NCBI RefSeq assembly: GCF_000227135.1 | Contig: NC_018253.1 | Coordinates: forward strand, 949,584-1,013,583 | DNA length: 64,000 nucleotides | Reading direction: 5' to 3' | DNA from: Leishmania donovani | Lineage: Eukaryota; Euglenozoa; Kinetoplastea; Trypanosomatida; Trypanosomatidae | Shown here: positions 51,356 through 59,832 of the stretch, piece after piece | Layout of the letters: the number at the start of each line of letters is the position of its first letter | Position numbering within the stretch: the stretch's first letter is position 1 | Translations under genes and position numbers: made by a program | Notes under the pieces: model-generated | Told to the model about the DNA's origin: nothing | Seen by the model: only the letters and a program-made list of their open reading frames with translations | Database searches by the model: none

Positions 51356-52160
51356 ATGGGTTTGTGCCCTTCGCACACTCCTTACCTTTTGTTACCTGCG
51401 CACGCGTGTGCGCACCTGCTTAGGTGTCTGTGCTTCTTTGTGTGCCCATATCCGCGTATATTCTTTTGCTTTCGTACTTTGTTTCCCTTGCTTGAGTGCG
51501 TGTGCGTTCCTCTCACGTTCGCGGAGGATCTCTTCTCGTCCTCCTCGGGTGCTCTCCACGTGATGCAGCGTACACCACCACTCATGGCGGCGCATGTCCC
51601 CCTGCCCTCTTGCGCTGGTTTGCATGTCCGCCTTTGCAAGTGAGTGAGCACCGCGAAGTTGCGCGCACAGCCCTCTCCCCCTTCTATCTCTCTCTTCCCG
51701 TCTGCGTCTGTGTGTGCGTGTACGCAGACAACTGCTTTCGCGTTTTCGAAGAGGACGGGTGACTCGCAGCGGCAGCGTGGCGTGAAGACGGTGTGCTGCC
51801 TGTCACTGCGCTCGCGTTGTGGCGTGCCCCTCCCCCGCCCCCGCCTGTGCTTGCTGTGAGGGGGTCCGGCCTGGCGTTGTGCCCGGCATGCGAGGCGGGG
51901 TTGGCGGATNNNNNNNNNNNNNNNNNNNNNNNNNNNNNNNNNNNNNNNNNNNNNNNNNNNNNNNNNNNNNNNNNNNNNNNNNNNNNNNNNNNNNNNNNNN
52001 NNNNNNNNCCCTCTTGCGCTGGTTTGCATGTCCGCCTTTGCAAGTGAGTGAGCACCGCGAAGTTGCGCGCACAGCCCTCTCCCCCTTCTATCTCTCTCTT
52101 CCCGTCTGCGTCTGTGTGTGCGTGTACGCAGACAACTGCTTTCGCGTTTTCGAAGAGGAC
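51356..52160 (+). other. 3' spacer with duplicated contig end and gap
   Basis: The unique part runs from 51356 to about 51604. Bases 51605-51909 and 52009-52313 are the same 305 bases with one visible difference (GGGG versus GAGG near 51899/52303). A 99-N run lies between them. The start of repeat B at 51761 is therefore a second reading of the one at 52161. Confidence 0.8.
51910..52008. other. 99-N assembly gap between near-identical 305-bp flanks
   Basis: Flanking duplication shows an unmerged overlap. The single mismatch may be an allelic or sequencing difference. Confidence 0.85.
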
Positions 52161-53081
52161 GGGTGACTCGCAGCGGCAGCGTGGCGTGAAGACGGTGTGC
52201 TGCCTGTCACTGCGCTCGCGTTGTGGCGTGCCCCTCCCCCGCCCCCGCCTGTGCTTGCTGTGAGGGGGTCCGGCCTGGCGTTGTGCCCGGCATGCGAGGC
52301 GAGGTTGGCGGATGGGTCGAGGCTGAGAGCGCGCCTCGTCTCACTCGCGGCGCGTGCGCCTGCCCCGCCGAGTGTCCAGCGCTGCCTCCCTGTACGACCC
52401 CTCAGGGGAGGGCGTGCCAGGGGCTGTCTGTGCGCAGGCGCCGCCGACCACAGCTCGCATGGTGCATCGCATGGAAGCACGGCATGCAGAGGGGAGGGGC
52501 GCACGCGTGATAGACGCAAGAGACGCGAGGGGGTGCATATGAACCAGCCCCCAAGAGTGCGTGCGTGCGACATGCGCGGGAAGCCCGACGAGAGCGCCCC
52601 GAACTGCACCGTCGGGTCCTGCAGACTCCGACGTGGAGAGTCGCCGCAGGGTACTGTTTGTCTGCCGTGGCTGGAAGCCATGGAGGGAGAAGCACGGCAC
52701 ACAGGCAGCGTGTGCAGGCCCTCAGAGGGCCGTGGCCTGCAGCTGACGAGCTTCCTTCTCGGGCCCGTCCGGCACGCGGCTAGACCACCGCCTGTTTGGC
52801 CACACGATATAGACGCCGCTGCTTCCGCCGCGGAGCAGGGGGCTGGACGCGGCTGGCTTGGATCCAAGGCATGCGCCCCCCCCCTCCCCCCCGAGGTCCG
52901 TGTGGCGCCGACCGCGCGGCAGGTATGCGAGGAGGGGGCGAGGAGGGACGGGCAGAGTCTGTTAGACGCGTGACCCAGTTCGACGACAGGCCGGCTCGTC
53001 CGTGACGACCCGGATGGGGCCGCGGTGCGACAGAGGTGTGGTGAGCTGTGGTTGTGCGCGCGTACGCTTGCGAACTTGTTG
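52161..53081 (+). mobile_element. Dispersed repeat B copy 2, complete (about 921 bp)
   Basis: This is the only gap-free copy, from GGGTGACTCGCAGCGG to GCGAACTTGTTG. The 3' 60 bases match the end of the retroposon relic near 36.59 kb, including the same frame pattern G-E-L-W-x-C. The 9-mer TTTCGAAGA occurs just before the element (52148-52156) and just after it (53096-53104), a possible target-site duplication if the true ends lie a few bases outside the shared core. The element is very GC-rich and open in several frames on both strands, with no recognisable protein. It lies downstream of the ATP-grasp/SET gene. Confidence 0.6.
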
Positions 53082-53130
53082 TTGGGAGTGACGTGTTTCG
53101 AAGAAGCCTCTTTGTGCCTGTTTGGCTCTT

Positions 53131-53229
53131 NNNNNNNNNNNNNNNNNNNNNNNNNNNNNNNNNNNNNNNNNNNNNNNNNNNNNNNNNNNNNNNNNNNNNN
53201 NNNNNNNNNNNNNNNNNNNNNNNNNNNNN
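53131..53229. other. 99-N assembly gap between two repeat B ends
   Basis: Unlike the overlap-type gaps, the sequence left of this gap has left the repeat and entered unique flank, while the right side restarts inside the repeat. A second repeat copy or a mis-join is implied. Confidence 0.7.
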
Positions 53230-53411
53230 GTGTGGCGCCGACCGCGCGGCAGGTATGCGAGGAGGGGGCGAGGAGGGACGGGCAGAGTCTGTTAGACGCG
53301 TGACCCAGTTCGACGACAGGCCGGCTCGTCCGTGACGACCCGGATGGGGCCGCGGTGCGACAGAGGTGTGGTGAGCTGTGGTTGTGCGCGCGTACGCTTG
53401 CGGACTTGTTG
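53230..53411 (+). mobile_element. Dispersed repeat B copy 3, 3' end only
   Basis: The 182 bases match 52900-53081 with at least one difference (GCGGACTT versus GCGAACTT), but the following flank is different. It is therefore a separate copy, or the same copy with another flank, cut by the gap on its left. Confidence 0.65.
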
Positions 53412-54815
53412 TTCATAACGGCACGCTGTAGACAAACATGGCATTTCAGGGCTGTTGTTGTATGTGGTCGAATGTCGGTGAGCGGCCTATCTGCGTGGAG
53501 TGGATGGCGTGTGGGTGAGGGCACTGACGAGGTTGTATACGGTGCCCGCCGGCATGGATGTGGGAAAGTGTGGGTAGATGCCTTTCATAGAAGTCACTAG
53601 CAACCGATAGAGCGATAAAGAGGAGAATTTCTGCTGTGTCAGAGCTGCCTAGACCGGCTCAGGAATCCAGTAAAGTTGTGTGTGCCTACGCTTGTCTTGC
53701 TCCCCTCCTGCACACCCGAATAGCGGTATCGAAGATAAGCGTACCTGTCGTAATTTTACCCCTTGTCGCGATGCTTCCCTCTGTCGATTCTTGGCTTGTA
53801 TCTCGCTGCCACTGCCTCCTCTGTGCGATCGGTGCAAAAGGAATGAACAGAAAGCATTCCATGTGAAGTGGTCGTTGTACACACGGCTCCGTCGAAAAGG
53901 ATTGCGATAAGGCTTGCGGGTGGGGGGGGGGGAGGGGAAGTGGCCAGAGCGAGAGGGAGAACGCGTGAGTCGGGAGAGCGCGAAAAGCTACAGGATTTGC
54001 ATGGGCCTCTCTTCATAGATATTTTCTTTCTTTCTCTGCTGAGTGAATGGCCATCGCTTCTGTGCTTGTGCCTTGCGTGTGCCACGGCGTACTCAGTCCA
54101 CGGCTACCTAATCAATGGATGGCGAGCATCGTGGAGGAGGAAGCGATGGAGCAGGCAGGCACCCTGACGTCCACGGAAGCATCGGCACACGCCACCTTTA
54201 CACGGATGAGGGGGAGATTAGCGGAGGCGTGCTCTCCTTCACCCGAGCTCACGCATATATAGATGGATGGACACGTAAAGAAATAGAAAGTGGAAGGAGA
54301 GTGAGGAGAGCCGGCGATGGTGCGCTGACAGAAACGCGACGTGCACTTCATAGAGGCGCATCTTCAACGGCTTTGCTTGCAGAGCCCTTGTCGCTCACTT
54401 CATCGAGATAGAAAGAGTAGGGGTAGATGCACCGCTGCTGCCGAGCAGCCTCCTTCGCATGCCGGGAGTAAATCTCTTCTTCACCCCCCTGCCCTCTATC
54501 CCCGTCTGCGGCGCACGCAAAACTATGCTGTGGCCTTCATCACCGCTACCCTCTGTCTCTTCCTCCGCCTCTCATACCAATGCGACGCGTTCACACGTGC
54601 CTGCAACACGCACATACACACACACACATAGACCAGGGCGGGGGCTTCTCTCAAAGCCGCCTTTCTTCTTTTGGTTTAACGATTTCCTTGCGCTTTTACC
54701 TCTCCGCCATTTCCGCCGTCAACGTGTCGGGTGCGAGAGGGCTTCAGCCGTGGAGCATCTTCGCTCACAGAAGAAATCAACGTCAAAAGGTTGCCTGCAT
54801 CAGCAAGGTGCAGGT
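53412..54815 (+). other. Intergenic spacer
   Basis: About 1.4 kb with a G run at 53920-53932 and no supported gene. It is less GC-rich than most spacers here. T/C-rich sequence at 54655-54715 precedes the kinase gene. Confidence 0.6.
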
Positions 54816-56117
54816 ATGGCGACCCCTGTCACGGATCCGCCGAAGATCATCGGCCGCGAGCTTCACCTCGACCGCCTCATCGGCAGCGGTGGCTTCGGCG
54901 AAGTGTATTTGGCTGTTCGCACCAAGTTGGCAACGAATCCAAAGCACAACTTCACGTTCCCAGCGGAGTGCGTCGTCAAGGTGATGCGGCGAGGGCTCTG
55001 CACCGAGGAGGATGTTGCCGCCATGAATCGAGAGGTGGCGACGCTGAGCTCAATGGACCATCCGTACATTGTCGCCTATATTGGCGCTTGGGTGGAGGCG
55101 GCACGCGGGAAGTTCTTCGGCTGCTATTGCCTGGCCATGAAGTACTGCGAAGGTGGAGACCTGCACGGGTTCATTGCGCAGTGTATCAAGGCTCACCGCC
55201 TTCCCCCTGTTGACGTTGCGGTGCGCATCATGGCGCAAGTCTTCTCTGCCCTCAACTACAGCCACTCACGCCGACTTATCCACCGCGATATCAAGCCGGG
55301 TAATGTGTTTCTGACGCTTCAGAAGAGCGGGGTGCCGGACAAGGCAATGGTGGGCGACTATGGTCTTGTGCGCTCACTTGAGGCGACGCGGCAGCTGGTC
55401 AAGACGCGCGTGGGGACGCCGACGTACATTTCACCTGAGATCGCCGCTGGCGAGGCGTACAGCACCAAGACGGACATCTTTTCTGCAGGCACCATGTTCT
55501 ACGAGCTGCTTTCCCTGCATCGTCCGTTCTGGAAGCGGATGATGACAGACCAGCAGCTGTTTCGCGAGGTCCTGCACCGCGATCCGATGCCGCAGTTTCG
55601 TGCGTACACGAGCTCCGTCTACGGCACTGCACTGGCCGACGTGATTGAGGCGTGTCTTACGAAGCACGAGGCAAACAGGGCCACCGCCTACGACGCTCTT
55701 GTCCGCCTGACCTCGCCGATCACCGCGTACGTGCTCAAGTACGCCATTCCGGTGTACCCGGAAAAGGACGCGTTGACGACGTCTTCTCCGCCGCGCCCGC
55801 CTGCCGCGTCATCCGCGCCCGACGGTCACGCATCCGCAGCGGATGCGGATGGAGACGCTGCCACGGCGCGTCAACGGCTAGAGCGTCTGTTCCTTGTCCG
55901 CAAAGGCACAGCAGTGGGTGCCAGACTCACGCGCCTTCTGTCGCACAATGCCGAGCTTCTCTTCCAAGTACGCGTTCTGGTCGCCTGCCGCAGTGACAAT
56001 ACTGACCATCTCGAGAATGGCTTGGCAGAGCTGCTCTGGGCGTTTCCAGATGCAGAGGTACCCTTTCAGGAAGTAATCGATTTAGTTATGAGTGGCTACC
56101 GCCAACTCGCGGAGTAA
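54816..56117 (+). CDS. NEK-type protein kinase
   Basis: The protein has 433 residues from ATG 54816. The kinase domain starts at about residue 16 and ends near 305. It has G-S-G-G-F-G-E-V, Lys55, H-R-D-I-K-P-G-N with Asp158, a D-Y-G with Asp181 in place of D-F-G, and G-T-P-T-Y-I-S-P-E. The G-T-P-x-Y-x-S-P-E loop and the L-x-M-K-Y-C-E-G-G-D-L hinge mark the NEK (NIMA-related) family, which is expanded in kinetoplastids and mostly serves flagellar, basal-body or cell-cycle roles. Tyr for Phe in DFG should not abolish activity. A Pro/Ala/Ser-rich linker (about 325-355) leads to a helical C-terminal domain. Confidence 0.9.
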   Translation: MATPVTDPPKIIGRELHLDRLIGSGGFGEVYLAVRTKLATNPKHNFTFPAECVVKVMRRGLCTEEDVAAMNREVATLSSMDHPYIVAYIGAWVEAARGKFFGCYCLAMKYCEGGDLHGFIAQCIKAHRLPPVDVAVRIMAQVFSALNYSHSRRLIHRDIKPGNVFLTLQKSGVPDKAMVGDYGLVRSLEATRQLVKTRVGTPTYISPEIAAGEAYSTKTDIFSAGTMFYELLSLHRPFWKRMMTDQQLFREVLHRDPMPQFRAYTSSVYGTALADVIEACLTKHEANRATAYDALVRLTSPITAYVLKYAIPVYPEKDALTTSSPPRPPAASSAPDGHASAADADGDAATARQRLERLFLVRKGTAVGARLTRLLSHNAELLFQVRVLVACRSDNTDHLENGLAELLWAFPDAEVPFQEVIDLVMSGYRQLAE

Positions 56118-57567
56118 GGGTGGCTGAGGGACCCCAGCGCTGCCTGGTGGGGTCCTCGCGCTTTTCCGACAAGAGGTGCATATGCATGTGCGGGCAACAT
56201 CTTCGCAGATCGCACGGAGGTGTGCTGGCGTACGGCCATCACGCCGTCTGCAGATGTCCGTGGGGAACGAGCGTTTTTTATCTTCTTCTATTCTCAGCTC
56301 ACTGTTGCCTACCCTCCATTTGCCTCTCGTCTCTCTCTCTCTATCGTTTGAGTTGTACTCTCACCTGTCTGCCCTTAATCTTGCCCCCTCCCCCTCCCCC
56401 TCCCTCCATCTCTTCCCCCCCCTCCCTCCCCTCCCCATTCCTTTGTACCCTTCACCTCTCATTCCCCGCTCTCCTCCTCGCTTCTTGCCTGCTGCTTGTT
56501 GTGTGACTCCAGTCCCCATGTCTCCGTCGCCGCCGTGTGCTGGTGCGTTGCATATGAGGCTTGTCTGCGCCTGTGTGCGCGCAGTGGTACGCACGCACCC
56601 ACGTGGGGCATCGGCAAGTCAATGGGAGCTGGCAGACACACATCGAATGGCAGCGCACGTCCGTTTCTTCTCTCGTCCGGTATTCCTCTTTGTTTTTTTT
56701 TTTTATTCTCCTCTGCTGACTCGCCTCCCTACTCCGCCCACTCGTTCTCTCGTTGTAACCCAAGCTGGCTGAGCAGCGCGTGCCTATCTACATATACATC
56801 TATAACTATATATGCATACATTTCTTCGAGCCATGCCCTTTACGGCGGTGCACCACGCTTTCGTTCTCCCACGCCTTCTATGCCGTCCCTGTTGCCCGCC
56901 CGCAGTGTCCACCGTCTGTCCGTCTTCTTTCTTGTTGGCACTGCCTCGCCATGATTATTCTTTTCTCTTGTTCGCTTCTTTGCTTCTCTCTCTGCTCCCT
57001 ACTCCTGTATCCTCTATCTGCGTGTCCCTTCATTCCTTGGCTGCCGCCCTCCTCCCCCCTCCTTCCGCCTGTCGCACACTCTTCAGTGTGAAAGCTAACC
57101 CCCAAAAGGGCATAGGAGTTGCAGACGAGGCCAACCCCCAGTCAAGACGAAGCGGTGGCGATGACGGTGGTAGCGGTGGAGGCGGTGGCGGCACAACAGG
57201 CCTCGTGACAGAAACCAAACAGCCAATAGGGAGCTGCCTCCCATTTGACACCTGCGGTGTCGGCATCACTGGCAGGGGTGCGGCTGTCTGCCGTCAAGCG
57301 GGACGCTACGATGTCCCCACAGCGGCGCGCAAGGAGGATGATCGGAAACGACGCGCCGGCACCAACTGCACATCATGAGTAGCATGTAAGAGCGGCATTA
57401 CTACCCCTCTTTGCCTCACTACTTCTCTCTCTCGCATCATGTGCGCCACTTTCGCCCTTTCTGCTTCCTGTTGATGGGGTGCACGTCTTCTCGACTCCGC
57501 GCCGCGTCAGACCGCAAGGTCGAGCACACGCGCAAGCTTTCTCTGTCTTGCTTCTTTACTAGTCATC
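56118..57567 (+). other. Intergenic spacer
   Basis: About 1.45 kb, strongly C/T-rich, with a T run at 56692-56704 and a short AT-rich island at about 56785-56820. No gene is supported. Confidence 0.6.
57538..57562 (+). promoter_or_regulatory. Probable spliced-leader acceptor with a 5-base 5' UTR
   Basis: A long pyrimidine tract ends in CTTTACTAG with AG at 57561-57562, five bases before ATG 57568. No better AG lies closer. Inferred from sequence only. Confidence 0.5.
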
Positions 57568-58023
57568 ATGTCTTCCATTGCTGCCAAGCAGGTGCATCGC
57601 CAGCAGCTGCTGCAGCCACGCCTGGCGCTCCCGGCAGGTCGTACCGTCTCTCTTGAAGAGGGGCGGCGTCTTGCCAAATTCGCGCACGATGAAGAGGATC
57701 GGTTGCAATCCGAAGCGACGCGCCTGCTGGAGGTGAAGGAGGCGAGCCCTGTCGTGCTGGAGGAGAACGTCTCGAGGCGCATTTTGCTTCTTCGCCAGAA
57801 GCAGAACAGCAAGGCGAACGTGAAGGCGGCAGTCGCGTACGCAAACAGACTGCATCGCAAGTCTGCCGTCCAGGCTGAGGATGTGACCAAGATGCGCGAG
57901 GCAGCTTCGCGAGTGCTGCGACCTTCCTCCAGCATTGGCAGTGCCAGCCTAAAGCAGCGGCGCCAACGCGCAGAACAGACGAAGAAGCAGCGGCAGCCGA
58001 AACAGGGAAAGAAGAGGCATTGA
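57568..58023 (+). CDS. Small basic hypothetical protein
   Basis: The protein has 151 residues from ATG 57568, directly after a pyrimidine tract with AG. It is helical and charged: a middle region of E/R/L-rich helices (about 28-115) and a Lys/Arg/Gln-rich C-terminus ending K-K-R-H. No zinc ligands or membrane span are present. The basic tail suggests a nuclear, nucleolar or RNA-bound protein. I do not recognise the family. Confidence 0.7.
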   Translation: MSSIAAKQVHRQQLLQPRLALPAGRTVSLEEGRRLAKFAHDEEDRLQSEATRLLEVKEASPVVLEENVSRRILLLRQKQNSKANVKAAVAYANRLHRKSAVQAEDVTKMREAASRVLRPSSSIGSASLKQRRQRAEQTKKQRQPKQGKKRH

Positions 58024-59832
58024 TGCCGTCATGTGTCTTTTCCTCCGCGCGATGTGTGCTGTCCTTCCACTTTCGAGTGCTGACGTTGCTGTACGGTGCG
58101 ACGCGAAGTGTAATCAGCGGCGGTCCGGCGATGAGGGGCTGTGCTTCACCAAAGTCGAGGGTGTGTGTATGTGTCTGTCAGCGAAATGCCCGGCCACGTT
58201 CGGTCACGCGCATCTGCGCCGTGTGCATCGGGCGTAAAAAGGGCGGCTCAAACGAAACTGATACGCAGGCACAGCGCGGCCACCCGATCTCTCTCTCTCT
58301 CTGTCGACGCCGCTTGCTCTGCCACCTGCACGAACGCCACCACTACCTTCCTTTCCAGTTCACCTTCACGGTGTAGTGGTCCTGCTTGCGTACTTGCACT
58401 GGTGTCAGTCTGATGTTTCCGTCGCCGTCACGTGCACACCTGCGGATGAGTGTGGTGTCTCTCTCCTTTTTTCTCTCTTCGTGTAAAGCCACCTCGGCTA
58501 ACGGTGTGTGCTCTTTATCGCTGCCACTCCTCGTGGAGATGCTGTGTGTGTCTGTCTCTCGGTGTGTGTGTAAAGCGAACCGCACCCTGATCTGGCATGA
58601 AGGCCTCGTGCTAACGAGGGAAAGCGCAAACAGAAAACGATCGCGCATCGAGAAGGCAGGCGAGAAAGGCGCTTCTCCGGACGTGCCGTAGGGGAACCGT
58701 CACGGGTCCAAACGACCTCAACATGGCATCGCTTCCTCACCATGATCTCGGCAGGAGCTGCAGGTAAGTTGAACAGATCTCGTGGGGCAACAGAGAGGGG
58801 AGGGGGGGGGGGCGGTACGTCAGCAGCGCCACTGCTGACATCGACTGGAAGCCGAACCTGTTCTCCTTCTCCCTTCTCCTTGCTTCGCCAGGCGGCGCTG
58901 TTTTTGTCCGCGTTCGGTTGGACGCTCAGCGCGGACGACTCGCCTTTACGCATCTTTCTTTACGCATCGGTGCTGCCTTCCTGTCCCCGACGTCCCCGCC
59001 TTGCCGGACCTTGGTGTTCTAGTTTTGCCCGCGCCCCGCATACTCTTGCGCCCTGTTGCTCACCTCTTACCATTTCCCGCGCTCTCTCGGCCCTCGGCAA
59101 CGCCTCCCCATCCTCCATTTCTCTCAACCAACCGACATATATACCCACGCGAACGTGCCCTGTGGCCCCCCAATCTCCAGCTGCTCACGCATTCATCAGC
59201 TATCATCATCTGCATCATAGACCGGCTCATTTTCAAATCTTCCTTTCGTTTCTCGCGCGCTCACGGCTTTGATTTTTACTGCATATCTGCTTGCGCACAT
59301 CGGCAGCTGCAGCACGTTTTTCAAACAGCAAAGCCCCCTTAGTTTCCGCTTATTAAGACGTGGTGGTTGCCTCGGCGCCGAGTTTCTCCTGCCGCCGCCG
59401 CCGCTACTGCCTTCTTCCGTGCATCAGCATCGCTTTCATTTTTTCCCTCTCATTTCGTTTCACCGCGTGTCCGCTGCTCTCGGTGTGTCTCGCCTCATCG
59501 CTCGTCTTCGACTGTTCGCCTGTATACCCCTGCTGCTGCTTTCCGTGTTCCCGCCTCGGCCCAGTTCTTCCGTGTTCGTGTGTGCGTGTGTGTATGCGCG
59601 CTTGTGCTAAAAGCTACCCCTTTCGCCATCTCTGTTCTCCTCTGCTCCCGGCCTCCGTCGTCACTACTTGTTCTCCCTCTTTCCTCTCCTAGGGGGCAAC
59701 TGCGGTTCCATTTCCAGCGAGTACTCGAGCCCGCACTTAGCACACCCACGGGCATACCCGCACCTACAACGCTGATTTATTGATCTGCAGCGCCAGCATC
59801 TCGAGCACCGAGACGAGGTCGACAACGAAAAC
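58024..59832 (+). other. Intergenic spacer
   Basis: About 1.8 kb without a supported gene. It has a G run at 58800-58812, T/C-rich tracts and TGTG repeats. Confidence 0.6.

Noticed and set aside
52088..53524. Long minus-strand open frame across repeat B
   Set aside because: It runs through a gap, is Ser/Arg/Pro/Ala-rich without any domain, and another long frame is open on the + strand. This is what very GC-rich DNA gives by chance.
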